Source: Physocladia obscura
Lineage: Eukaryota; Chytridiomycota; Chytridiomycetes; Chytridiales; Chytriomycetaceae
Reading direction: 5' to 3'
Assembly: GCA_027596945.1 (NCBI GenBank)
Contig: JADGJH010000075.1
Location: 1 to 32,881, forward strand
Length of the DNA: 32,881 nt
This document shows positions 1-10,532 of this stretch, piece after piece. The position numbers and the translations under genes were made by a program. Below the pieces are notes generated by a model. That model had not been told where the DNA came from, did not search any database, and worked only from the letters and a program-made list of their open reading frames with translations. Each line of letters begins with the position of its first letter. The first letter of the stretch is position 1.

Positions 1-1566
1 AGATATGGTCTAAGTAGTTCTGTAAATGTGTTTCATTGTTTTTTGTATGTTTAGATCATACAAGAAACAAAAACACTGTTGTCATTTCCTTATTCTTTGT
101 GAATAAAATCATGCAAATAATGACTTTATAGCTTTGGTATTAGTTTGTGTTTATTTGTAAATAATAAACAAAACTGTGAAAGTTATATTACTATGTCTGG
201 AGAATAAACCTATCATTTCTTTATGTGTATTGGAATAAAATGATGTTAGGGTATATTTTGGGTTTTATCCCATGCACTTCACCACAGAGTAATGCAGATT
301 TCAACACTGCTTATAACTCAAAATTATTGATGTTATAGTGAATGGCAGTTAGTTCCTTCACTTAGTTTTTGTTGACTTTAGACAAATCACTGTTTGGTTA
401 ATAAATAGCTTAATATCTTTATTAATAAACTAAAGTTGACTGTACATACCAACAGTGAATACATGTGCTGTGGCCATCAGCATATTCAGATCTGTTGGTA
501 TAAGAGACTGTGGATGCATCCATAGTGTCTTGCAACTGTCTTTTGTCTTTTCTACATTTTCTAAATGTTTCTGTTGATTTCTAATACAATTATTCATGAA
601 AATGCTTATGTTCAAAACCGTTGTATGCTGCAAAGCATCTCTCACTCTCTTCCCTAGTTTACTATGCAAGCCATGTTCTTGTGTAGGATGATCCAGGAGA
701 GTGTGTGTTTCCAGGTATTTGAACATTACAGTAAGTGGAGTGGGGTCTCTTACTATTAACTAGTGAACATACCAGTTTCTTCTCAATGGTTCCCTGTTGA
801 TTCTGTTGGCACCTCTGCAGTAGTGTATCACAGTAAGAATAACAGATCAGTTGAAACAGTATTAGTTTAATCTTTTCATAAAGATTGTTTGCTTTTATCA
901 ACTGCCCATAAATAAAGCTATTTTATATTTTAACTTTATTGAAATAAACTGAGACAAACAATTTATTTCTTTTATTTGAGATGAAACAAATAAACCTTAA
1001 ATTAATGAAGATTTGTATTTGTTTTGTAATATACATCTCTCATCACAGAGTTGCATATACTTCAACAATGGTGATTGTCTCCCCTGATATCATATGTGCT
1101 ATCTCAGAATTGCCACTACTGCTGCCACAGCCACTACTGGCATTGCTGCCAACAACTGACATTGATCCTCCCCCTCCTGAACCCCCAGTGCTTTCAGACA
1201 TGATTGTGTCCAACATATATATTCTCATGTAGTGCTGGTTCCTGGCTTCCAAGTGAACTTGTGAACAACCATTGTCTCTTCAAATGCAAAAGAAAGCACT
1301 GGTAATCTGAAGCTCATTCTCTGAGCACTGCCACTGCCACCTCTTTTGGTACTGGTAAACTCTTGAACAATTCCAATGGCAACAAAATTGTTGTCAATGG
1401 ACGTTGTATCACTGCCTGAATCTTTGGGCATGTAGCTGAGAAGAGCTGCTGCATTTTGCTGTTGTTTAATTTATTTACCTCACTACAACCACTGTGCATT
1501 ATTTGCAATATTTTTAATGTGGTGGCTGTTTTCATTGCTGCTACTGTTGATGCTACCATTTTTGCC
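1..1566. other. AT-rich, CpG-depleted non-genic tract
   Basis: No gene of a family I know is visible here. Reading by eye I find only two CG dinucleotides before 1600 (near 619 and 1402), whereas the genes to the right carry them in almost every line. TG and CA are frequent, as expected where methylated CpG has decayed. The minus strand has open frames at 430-726, 662-901, 1043-1252 and 1225-1431. The last one (about 68 residues, containing FRLPVLSFAFEETMVVHKF) looks protein-like, but the same frame carries stops just upstream of it, so a decayed gene or an unrecognised exon is possible. The left end is the window edge. Confidence 0.6.
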
Positions 1567-1974
1567 TCAAAGACTGTTGCCAGCAAGTTTTTGAATGCTT
1601 TCTTGTGCAACGTTTACTTTCTGTGAAATAACACGCTGTTCTCCTTTTAGCATTGGAATTGAAGGTAAAGATGCATGAATGCTTCTAGCTAGGTCAATCT
1701 AAACAAAAAGACAGCAGGTGTTAAAAAAAGGGGGAGTACACGGAGAAAAGAAATGAACCTCTCTTTCAGTTATTTTTCACACAAATTGATTGTAATAAGT
1801 TGCAGATTCATGGTCATATTCCTTCCGTTTCACTTTTCGCAGAGCAAAAATGCTGTATGTAATCATGCTAATAACCGCAAGTAAGAGAAACGATAAGCCT
1901 GCAAGAATTCCATAAAATTTAACATTTGACAGTTCAATGTTATCACCATTCTTTTCTGTTGTTTTTTTCCCCAT
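1567..1974 (-). CDS. small single-pass membrane protein, function unknown
   Basis: Two exons are proposed: 1974-1783 and 1698-1567, with an intron at 1782-1699 (donor gtgtga, acceptor tttag, phase 0), giving about 107 residues. The first exon encodes a charged N-terminus, one clear transmembrane stretch (FYGILAGLSFLLLAVISMI) and a basic cytosolic-looking segment (RKVKRKEYDHES). The second exon encodes a soluble helix-like tail (QKVNVAQESIQKLAGNSL). If the intron is not removed, the protein stops after 65 residues at 1777. The start at 1974 avoids overlap with the divergent MRI1 start at 1995, only 20 bp away; an ATG at 2016 would overlap it. I do not recognise the family. A third exon reaching the open frame at 1431-1225 is conceivable, but its donor (gtcttt) is weak. 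Confidence 0.45.
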
Positions 1975-1994
1975 TTTTTGGTCAATTGCGTAAC
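1975..1994. promoter_or_regulatory. minimal divergent spacer between start codons
   Basis: Only 20 bp separate the minus-strand start at 1974 from the MRI1 start at 1995, so each gene's core promoter and 5' leader must overlap the other gene or the spacer. No TATA-like box is evident. This is inferred from the two gene models only. Confidence 0.35.
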
Positions 1995-3494
1995 ATGACG
2001 AACGGAAGCCAAACACTTGAAGCTATTGTTTACAAGAGAGGTCAGCTCCACATGCATTATTCTGTTCATTTACTTTATTTCTTAATTCATTCGTGTTCAA
2101 ATACTTATCGTTTCAAACCCATCGTTGCTTTGTCCAGGATCACTCCGCATCATCAACCAGTTGCTTCTGCCGTTTGAAACAGTGTACGAAGACTGCGACA
2201 CAGTACAGCTCGGGTTTGATGCTATTCGTAGCATGAAAGTGCGCGGCGGTAAGTTATTCCTCTCGACTACAACGGTCTTTCATTTAATCTTGATTAGCAC
2301 CGGCAATTGCAATCGTTGCCGGATTGGCGCTGGCGGTTGAGTTGAGTGCACGATCGGGAACCTTCAAAAGTGCGACTGAATGTGCCGCGTTTGTTTCTGC
2401 ATCACTCCAGCATTTGCGCCAGGTACACATAAAGAAAAAAAAATCAAGTTCATTTGTTGGTGATTTTTAATTTCGATTTATGTGCGTAAAGTCGCGTCCA
2501 ACTGCTGTCAATTTATTCGAGGCGGCTGCTCGCCTTGACCGTATCACCACCGCGGCTGCTGCTACGCCAATTGCCTCATCTGCTTCAGTTACGGCTGCCT
2601 ATTTGGCTGAAGCCGAAGCAATGCTGGCGCGTGATTTGCGCGACAACAAGAATATTGGCACACATGGTGCTGATTTTATACTTGAGCAATATAAACTCCG
2701 ACATGCGACAACTGCCACACAGCACCAAAAAGTACGAGTATTGACTCACTGCAACACCGGCGCACTTGCAACCGCCGGATGGGGTACTGCTCTTGGAATA
2801 ATCAGAGAGTTGCATATCCGTGGTGCACTTGATCGTGCATTCTGCACTGAGACACGTCCTTACAACCAGGGTGGCCGTTTGACTGCCTATGAGCTTGTTT
2901 TTGAATCCATTCCTTCAACGCTTATCACTGACTCGATGGCGTCAGCTCTTCTTGCTCAGAAAGACATTGCTGCTATTGTAGTTGGTGCTGATCGCGTCAC
3001 TGCAAATGGTGATACTGCGAATAAAATTGGAACTTATCAGCTTGCCATTACTGCCAACTACCACAACGTTCCATTTATTGTTGCCGCACCTTCGACTTCA
3101 ATTGACCTTTCTCTCGCCTCTGGAAACTTGATTCCGATTGTAGGTTTTATTGTTTTCCTGCATTTTTAAACCGAATAAATATGCAGGAGCAACGCCCAGG
3201 AATTGAGGTTGTTCAGATTCGCGGAGAAGTACTTGAAGATGAGGGTAACTTAAAGGAGCATGATAACTTTTTGCCAGTTCGTACCACAACAGTTGGAATT
3301 TCGGCAAAGGGAATCGATGTTTGGAACCCATCGTTTGATGTTAGATGCTTTATTTAATTTTATACCATAAATTAACTGTTTTTACTCAGGTTACTCCAGC
3401 AAAGCTAATTACTGCAATTGCGACAGAAAAAGGAATTGTAGTGAAAGAAGCTAATGCGAAAGAATATGATCTCTCGTCTTTTTTTTCCAAATAA
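1995..3494 (+). CDS. MRI1: methylthioribose-1-phosphate isomerase
   Basis: This enzyme converts methylthioribose-1-phosphate to methylthioribulose-1-phosphate in the cytosolic methionine salvage pathway. It belongs to the MtnA / eIF2B-alpha-beta-delta-like family. Six exons: 1995-2040, 2138-2248, 2298-2422, 2492-3139, 3187-3339 and 3390-3494, about 395 residues, the usual family length. Visible family motifs are [15 protein letters not shown] near the N-terminus, [38 protein letters not shown] with the catalytic Cys, [15 protein letters not shown], and [18 protein letters not shown] with the catalytic Asp. The motif order and GADR(V)[12 protein letters not shown] argue for MtnA rather than an eIF2B subunit. 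All introns are GT-AG with consistent phase. The stop lies 32 bp before the next gene's start. Confidence 0.93.
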
Positions 3495-3526
3495 ATATTT
3501 AAATTTGACAAAAACATTTTTTTCAA

Positions 3527-4606
3527 ATGCAAACGCCGGCGCAAATTCTGTCGATGGACAAGGCACGCAAGATTGCGCTGCAAACGCAACTTACGACAAT
3601 GCTGGCTGTGCTCAAAACGCTTGAGCTGCCCATTGCATATTCCGGTCTCAGCGCAAAGCTGGGCACTGATATTCTATCTTCAGCCGATTTGATCCAAGTC
3701 TGGAAAGCCTGTGACAAGATTGGTTTTGATGATGGGAAGCAAGAGATCTGGTACAAGGTAAAATGTCCCATTATTTTTTTGTTTGCTTCTTGCATTCACC
3801 ACATCTTTTTATTCACCACATTGCTATTTACCATCAATCCATATTCGTTCGAATTTTACATCCGCAAGCGCCAATTTTCAGTTCGATCTAAAGAAGAACT
3901 ACTGAACCTACTCAAAGCAAATTGTAATATCGGAGGGCTTGATGTTAAAGTGTTGAAAGAAGGTTATTCTGCAATCAATGATGCCATCAAGGTACGTCCT
4001 TTGCACACATAATCGAAAGTACCACAGTTATATATATACGTGAAAATACAGTGCAATTATATTATTTTGCAGAATTTGATATTGCGTTGCTTTTTAGGAA
4101 TTAGAAGAAGCTGGCAAAATCCTTGTAATAAAAAATAAGGATGGAAATCCGAAAGTCGTCTATTACAATAATCTTCCTTCAGGTTTGATATGCGCATGTG
4201 AAAATTTGTGAATTTCGTTTGTTTGTAATTGATTACTTTTTCAGAAGCTGTTTCGAAATACCCGTCATCAGTTGAATTCAAAACATATTGGGATAAAGTA
4301 GAAGTACCTGATGATGAAGAAATATCAAAGGAACTGTCAAGAGGTTAGTTTCTAGTTTCGCAAACAAATAAAAACTGAAAAACGCAAAAATCCGAAATAA
4401 ATATAAATTCAGCTGGATTGTCGGTGACAGATATGACATCTCTCAAAGCTGTTCCAGCGGTAATTTCTTGCAATCCTTTCATCAATTTCTTAAAAAAATT
4501 AAAACAGAAAATGAAACCACGAGCGGGTAAAGCGCGAGGTCGCAAAGCAAAGATCACAAACACGCATTTGGAAGGGGTTGATTTCGGATTGAGCTTCAAA
4601 ATGTGA
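3527..4606 (+). CDS. TFA2: transcription initiation factor TFIIE subunit beta
   Basis: TFIIE beta acts in the nucleus with TFIIE alpha to recruit TFIIH to the RNA polymerase II preinitiation complex. Exons: 3527-3757, 3869-3991, 4098-4182, 4245-4343, 4413-4459 and 4508-4606, about 227 residues. Two tandem winged-helix regions are visible. The first runs roughly 20-75. The second starts at RQFSVRSKEELLNLL and includes GGLDVKVLKEGYSAINDAI and GKILVIKNKDGNPKVVYYNN. The C-terminus has the family's Lys/Arg-rich block and the HLEGV motif. The first intron ends at an AAG site (3868); this junction was chosen because it restores the conserved FxVR segment. The last intron (4460-4507, 48 nt) is frame-neutral and stop-free, so it could be retained. 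A start at 3554 is also possible. The N-terminus is shorter than in animals. Confidence 0.9.
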
Positions 4607-5067
4607 AAGGGTGCACAAGAAACAACAAAAAACAATTGTCGCTTGAACCAATTTTCGGCTACCTCTTTATAGTGAGACCTGGATTTTGGGTTATTTTTGA
4701 TTTTATTTTTAATGCGAAACGCACACGCAAAAAAAAAAAGAATGCGAATAAAGCGTTTCTGACAGCAATGTAAATGACATGTGATGCCATTAAGAAAGAC
4801 TAGCCCAAAAACATTTCAACCTTACCTGTGTCAATCTCGTCATTCCATTTTTTTCACTTTTCTCACAATTTGATTGGCAGCTATTTCTGGCTGAAGTTGT
4901 TCCCTTTTCCAGGTTTTCCAAGGCAGTATTTTTTTAGTCAATAAAAATGAAAAATAGTGTTATTTTTCCTCTTGTTTTTCAGAGGGTGACTCTGATTGGC
5001 TGGCTTCAAAAGTCACAATATGAAGAGTTGGCCATTTCTTCCAAAAACTTCCACAAAAAAGCAAGAC
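4607..5067. other. intergenic spacer, TFIIE beta to p23
   Basis: AT-rich spacer with A and T runs. I see no coding frame of a known family and no RNA gene. It must hold the TFIIE beta 3' end and the p23 promoter. Confidence 0.5.
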
Positions 5068-6029
5068 ATGATGACCAGGTGCGTGAGTTTACGTAAAAAT
5101 ACCTGCATGTACATCCTTCCAGTTATGAAGAATATCGGAGAGGAATCTGATTCAAGAATGCGGTTAATCCGGTTTTTGCGATCTATTTCGCACAATTCCA
5201 CGTAGCCATAGTCTTTATGCCAAGCATCTGTTCTAGCCACATACCTCCCACAACTCTCAACATCTTCTTCGTATTAACTATTAAAACTCTACAAAAAATC
5301 ATGAATCCCCCGCAGCTCTACTACAGCAGCCATTGCACCTGAAGTTCTCTGGGCACAACGTACAGACGAACTCTATGTGACAATCAATGTCTCCGACATT
5401 GTTAACCCGCAAATCACTCTGACGAAGGATCAGCTTAAGTTCGAAGGCTTAAACACGGCTGGAAAGAAATTTGCCGTTGCTTTGGACTTTTTGAATCCAG
5501 TTGATCCAGAGGTAACTTTTTGGCAACGTGTACACAACTGGATATGATAATTATTTTCTTCTGCTTAAAACAGGCTTCGCACAAAAATATTAACGCGCGT
5601 GCTTTGGTTTTTGTCATTGCAAAGGAAAAGAAGGGAGGTTCCTATTGGCCCCGTCTTCTTAAGGCAAGTGCAGGAAAGCCACATTACCTCAAGACAGACT
5701 TTGGCAAATGGAAAGACGAAGATGAGGATGATGAAGAGGACCAGGTGGCAGGTGGTGGTGGCGGCGGCGGTGCTCCAGGTGGTTTTGATATGTCACAGGT
5801 AACCTGATATTTCAATAACTTTTTTTGTTATTCTTATGAGTTTACACGAAAATAGTTTTCTGGAATGGGAGGTATGGAAGGCTTGGGTGGGCTGGGTGGT
5901 ATGGGCGGTATGGGTGATTTGGGAGGAATGGACTTCAGCAAGTTTGGGGGTGCTGAACCGGAGGGTGACGACAGTGACGACGACGACGACGATTTGCCTG
6001 GACTCGAAGAATCACCGGCAAAAAATTGA
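5068..6029 (+). CDS. SBA1: Hsp90 co-chaperone p23 / Sba1
   Basis: p23 binds the ATP-bound Hsp90 dimer, slows ATP hydrolysis and stabilises client complexes in the cytosol. Exons: 5068-5078, 5316-5511, 5574-5798 and 5856-6029, about 201 residues. The CS (beta-sandwich) domain begins at PEVLWAQRTDELYVTINV and ends near GGSYWPRLLK, which carries the family's WPRL signature. The tail is Gly/Met-rich (repeats such as GGMGGMGDLGGM) and ends in an Asp-rich acidic segment, as in fungal Sba1. The first exon (ATG ATG ACC AG) is only 11 nt and is joined over a 237-nt intron. I chose it because it gives an in-phase start directly before the conserved domain; an alternative first exon cannot be excluded. 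The glycine-rich tail is a simple GGT/GGC repeat. Confidence 0.9.
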
Positions 6030-6440
6030 TATGAGTTTCTTTCTCGCACATGAGAAAATAAAAAGTTTTGGAAAGAACTGAACACTTTTCTCTAAGCACA
6101 TTCTTCTTTCTTCGCTATTTTTTTCTACAAACGGCGAAGGAATGAATTAAGACTCTTAAAAATCAAAAGAGATGAAAATCAAAAGGGATGAAAAGCAAAC
6201 ATTTTTTTCCTGTGTTTTTTTTTTTTGAATCTTTTTCGCTTTGTGTTCAGTATCGTTATATCTCGTACCCGAGTAGCTATACTGGATACTTAACACACCA
6301 GATCCTTAATGTAAAAACTGGCATTACCAACTTTATTCAAAGTTTGAGAGAATCTTGGATTAAAACATGCAAGGTTGAATTGGTTAGGAAATTCAATATG
6401 ACCCGATTGATAAAAAACAACTTTATTCGCAAATTTAAAC
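6030..6440. other. spacer between convergent p23 and peroxiredoxin genes
   Basis: The AAAATAAAA run just after 6045 is a plausible polyadenylation signal for p23. Around 6158-6190 there is a short imperfect direct repeat (unit aaaatcaaaagRgatg, two copies). No gene is supported. Confidence 0.4.
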
Positions 6441-7494
6441 TTAGTTAACAGCTTTGAAATATTCTTTGGACTTCTTTGGATCTGGAATCATAGACTTTGC
6501 ACCCTCTGAAAGTCAAAAAAGTAAAATGAGATGTAACAGAGAAAAAATAAAGACTTTCGTAAACAAACTTTTCCATCCGGCAGGACAAACTTCTCCGTGT
6601 TTGTCATTGAACTGCAATCACAATAAATTAGGCCGCAAAATTCACGAAAAAAATAGATACAAATTATTTTGATTCACCTGAAATGCTTCAACCAAGCGCA
6701 ATGTTTCCTCAATCGACCGTCCGACACCTAAATCGTTAATACTGCATATGTAAAAACTGATAAGTAGAGTTGTTAATAAAACGTAAACGAAAAAACTAAC
6801 GTAATGTGTCGAATGACTTGCTTCGGGTCAATAATAAAAGTTCCGCGGAGGCTGAGACCGATATCATCTCCTTGATCAATCAAAACGCCGTAATCGCTGG
6901 AGATTTGCTTTGTAATGTCGGAAACTGTTAAGTCGAGTTAGCCCAGTAGAATTTTTTTGCTTCAAAGCAACTCAACGGAGAGGAATTTTCATTCCACCGA
7001 GTCCACCTTCTTTCTTCGGTTGATTTATCCAGGCAAGATGCGAATGTTTGGAGTCTATAAGGCAGAAGAGATACACGTTAAAAATAAATAACGATAGAAC
7101 GAATTCTCACCAACAGAGCATCCAACTACTGCACAGTTGAGTTTCTTAAACTCTTCAGCTGCTTCGGAGTACGAAATAATTTCGGTTGGGCAGACAAATG
7201 TGAAATCCAGTGGATAAAAAAAGAGAACGAGCCACTTGTCTTTGTAATCTTCGAGCGACACCTGTGGTTTAAAATTTTTGTTTCGTTTCTGATATCCAAT
7301 AATATGTAGACTCGTACAGTTTTGAAAGCACCATCAACAACCGCGCTAGCCGAGAACGATGGCGCCGGAAGCTGGACACGTGCGTAATAGTGAGCCGCTA
7401 CAGTCGAAGCACTGAAGAAGCGCGGAATTTGCGAGACAGGGCGTTGACCAATAGAAACCGCCGGCCGAATGAATGTGCTGAGACGATTCAACAT
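6441..7494 (-). CDS. mitochondrial 2-Cys peroxiredoxin (PRDX3-like)
   Basis: Thiol peroxidase that reduces H2O2 and organic peroxides using thioredoxin. Seven exons: 7494-7318, 7261-7111, 7054-6977, 6924-6801, 6741-6678, 6611-6569 and 6505-6441, about 233 residues. The peroxidatic Cys lies in [13 protein letters not shown] and the resolving Cys in [13 protein letters not shown] (in [13 protein letters not shown]) and a C-terminal YF (KEYFKAVN) are both present, the pair of motifs that marks hyperoxidation-sensitive eukaryotic typical 2-Cys enzymes. The first exon encodes an Arg/Ser-rich, acid-free leader ([19 protein letters not shown]) typical of a mitochondrial presequence. The donor at 6568 (gtttgt) was chosen because it joins GWK to the conserved C-terminus in frame. 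The start is 29 bp downstream of the VPS53 stop on the same strand. Confidence 0.93.
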
Positions 7495-7523
7495 GATATA
7501 TTTTTTTTCAGTTTTTTTTTTTT

Positions 7524-10509
7524 TCAAGTTTCTCCAACTCGACCCCACATTTTTCCAAATTTGAATTTACTTGCAATATTTGTCTTATTGCCAATTGATG
7601 CATCTGCTGAAACTCCAACACGTTGTTGATAACATTCAAGTATTGGCTGTTGTTCTGCGCGCTTTAATCCCTATTTATTACAAAGAATTAGAATCACAAC
7701 ACACAAAAATACACAGTTATATTTGTATATATATTACTGCCCACCTTCAGGTCGAGAATCTTCTGAAACCCGGTCGAATCGCCATCCGGAAATAAAAGAA
7801 TATATGTTTCTACAATCCCAGCCGGTGGATCAACAGATCGAAGCACAACTTTTAACAATTGTTCCACTTTGAGAACTCCCTTTCCGAGAATTTTTAAAAA
7901 CGCGGCAGGTGGTGGAACTTTGTCAGGTGAGCCACTGGTAGCAGGGCTCAAATCGGAATGTTGTATTCCGACAGATGCAGGCGTGTTTGTCATTTGTATC
8001 AATATTGTTTTCAGTGCATGAGTATCAAGCAGAAGTTGTTCTGCTCCAACTTCTGAGATCGGTTTGCAACGAAAGATTGACGCATGAAATTTGTTCAAAA
8101 AGGATCTGGCAAAATAAAAATATACATTTATAAAAAAAATAGAGAATAGCAACACTTAAGAATTTGACTCTTACTCAGAAAATTTATCAAAAAAAGTTCG
8201 CAAGTATTTTTGCGTCGTTAAATATCGGCGAATAAAAGCAATAGAATTTGTCACCGACGCTCCAATCATTGAAATATATTCACTTTGATCTCCAACCAAG
8301 TCAATTGTTCCCCATGGTCGCCTTAACATTACAGTGATTGCTGAATCCGCGAATATTTCAACCATATTAGCCAGAGATTTCACTGCAAGACCAGTGACAC
8401 TTTGCCAAAATTCAGATGATTTAAAAAATAAGGAAAAAAAGCAGACTAACTTAATAAAAGCTTCGGTTTCTTGAGAAAATGAAACACTTGACTTGTATTT
8501 TTCGTCAATTTTTTCGATTAGTTTTTCTTCCAGTTGACTTGCTGTCTGAGAGCAATAGTCTGCTGTGTTAATTACAATGCAAGCTATTTTAAGATCGTCT
8601 TCACTGTAAGATCTTTTATCATCTCTTTCGGGCGGTGAGAAATTATGTTGAAATAAAAAACAAGCAAAAATTGTAAACAACCTTGGCAATTTTGTCACAA
8701 GAATATCAGCATAATTTTTAAGCCATTTTGCAAACATTCGGCACAGTTCTAAGAATGGTTTATTCGTTGAAAGCTTAGAGCATTGAACTAATGTTTGTCT
8801 GTAAAATAGAAATAAGTCTGTTGAGGATACAAATACAGCTTCTTCGTCTTCTGCTTCCGATGATACTTTGTATTTCTCAAACATTTCTGCCAAATTTCTA
8901 AATTTTTAACAGTAAAATTAATACAAGACAAAATATACATAAATAATGGATTGAAGAAATTCACTCACTTTTCCTCATAATTAATGTATAAACGAAGGTA
9001 TGGTTCAAAACAGCATGAAATAATTGCCTTGAATTTGCTGGGTTCGTATGGCGCATCATCGTCTAAATTCTGTTTTCGTAGTTTTTAACATATGACGATA
9101 CCAAATTATTGTCCCACTTTTGGGGTAAACCGTCCAGCAACTTTTGATTCAAATTCGACAGTCTGTTGAATTGCCATAAGCATGATCTTCACGTCAATTG
9201 TTGCTTCGGTTTTGATCAAAACGTCAGAAATATCTTTTCTATTTTTGGGTGAGAAAGAGCAAATGCGTTTGACCATACATCATTACTTTGTGTCTGCACA
9301 AAATCGCTCGCATAAATTTTCAGCAACTTTCCAATGGGGAGGAAATACTGGAGCATGCTCTTCGTCGTGCGTTTTTAATAGTCGTTTTAACCATGCGTAG
9401 CGACGCGATACAGCATCTAGAGATCCGACTTCAAGGTTTTGGCGAAAAATTGCTTTGTAATCCTTTAATTGAATGTCACAATACCAATTGGTGAGTTCTG
9501 CTCTGAGAAGACTTTTTTCAAAACAAACACAAATGTTCACACCAACGGTACAAAAAAACTTACTGAACATCCGTTCCCAGCACTTGAATCGCGAAGCACG
9601 CGTCACTTAACTGCGAGGTGGTGAACCTCAAGGTTCCACTAACAAAGCTGTTGGCAGAAATTGAGATAAACAAAAAAAAACAAAAAAAAAACAATCGAAA
9701 TTTCTTATCATGTTACCCTTCGTCAAAATCAACAAAAATTTGTCGCTTTAGGTCAATACGCATTTGAACAACGCGCTCAAGCAAAACCGCAATTTGAGCC
9801 ACATTTCGAAAAGATTCAAAATAATTGCTGAGTTTTATGATGACCTTGGGATAAACATAAATCTTTATTACTGTTTGATTTGATTTTATTTTCACCTCAA
9901 ACAATTGAGCTACATCCAAATATTGTTTTCGTGCAACAATCAGCTTCATATGATCCAAAGAGGCGGCGAGCATTTGCAACTTTTTAACTGTTGCCATTGA
10001 AACCATCAAGTTCTTTTTTGCTTGATCGAGAGAAGTTATTTCACGTGTTATATCATGGACAAGCTGTTCTGATGCTGATGCTTTTTCGCGAATCCTTCGA
10101 ATTTTCTCGAATAAAAGCTACCAAAGAAAACAAAAGCGATTTGAATTAGATAGCAAATAATAATAATAATAATAATGTAAAAGAAACATACACATATACT
10201 CTCTTTGCTCTCTTCAAATTCGGTTTTTGTGTCCACAGCTTTGTCTGCCTGAACGCGGACAAGATGAGAAATATCGTGGTCCATCGCAACAAGTTTTGAT
10301 CGGACCCGTGTTAGAACAGATTCGGCGGATGATGATTTATTTGGGAAGATGATTGAGATGTAGTGAAGTGGGTCAAAATCGGGGGAATCGAGTGGATCTG
10401 TGTGAGTTATTGTTTCGTCCGAATTTAGCTTAGAAAGAGTCATATCCACGTCTGAATATTGTCTTTGTTCTGGTTGCAGATTCTGTTCTGGACGGTATGT
10501 GAGATACAT
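7524..10509 (-). CDS. VPS53: VPS53, GARP/EARP tethering complex subunit
   Basis: VPS53 joins VPS51, VPS52 and VPS54 to tether endosome-derived vesicles at the trans-Golgi network. Exons: 10509-10192, 10117-9896, 9844-9717, 9647-9564, 9502-9287, 9238-9118, 9069-8969, 8897-8682, 8624-8451, 8399-8175, 8105-7745 and 7670-7524. The product is about 770 residues from 10509, or 748 if the ATG at 10443 is used. Family landmarks: HYISIIFPN near the N-terminus; the coiled coil EKIRRIREKASASEQLVHD; RRYAWLKRLLKTHDEE; SKFKAIISCCFEPYLRLYI; NTADYCSQTASQLEEKL; DLVGDQSEYIS; CKPISEVGAEQLLLDTHALK; FQKILDLKGLKRAEQQPILE. Two introns (8400-8450 and 8625-8681) are frame-neutral without stops; I removed them because spacing against the animal protein then fits. 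The first intron carries an (AAT)n run. The gene is divergent from bS6m. Confidence 0.92.
10157..10178. repeat. (AAT)n microsatellite in VPS53 intron 1
   Basis: A run of about seven AAT/TAA units lies inside the first VPS53 intron. The same triplet recurs in several introns of the GH5 gene at 23940-26138. Confidence 0.8.
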
Positions 10510-10532
10510 TTTTTCTTTTTTCAACAAAATTG
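10510..10532. promoter_or_regulatory. divergent spacer between VPS53 and bS6m starts
   Basis: Only 23 bp separate the VPS53 ATG at 10509 from the bS6m ATG at 10533. If VPS53 starts at 10443 the spacer is 89 bp. The spacer contains a T-rich tract. The two transcripts must overlap in their 5' parts or share a very compact bidirectional promoter. Confidence 0.4.

Noticed and set aside
1225..1569. In-frame TGA and TAG codons on the minus strand as recoded stops
   Set aside because: All recognised genes in the window use TGA, TAG or TAA as ordinary stops, so recoding is not supported. A decayed gene or an intron fits better.
2480..3169. MRI1 exon 4 as an eIF2B alpha subunit
   Set aside because: The related fold is shared, but the THCNTG and [18 protein letters not shown] motifs are those of methylthioribose-1-phosphate isomerase.
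6188..6672. Plus-strand ORFs opposite the 3' end of the peroxiredoxin gene
   Set aside because: They overlap conserved peroxiredoxin exons on the other strand and have no family likeness.
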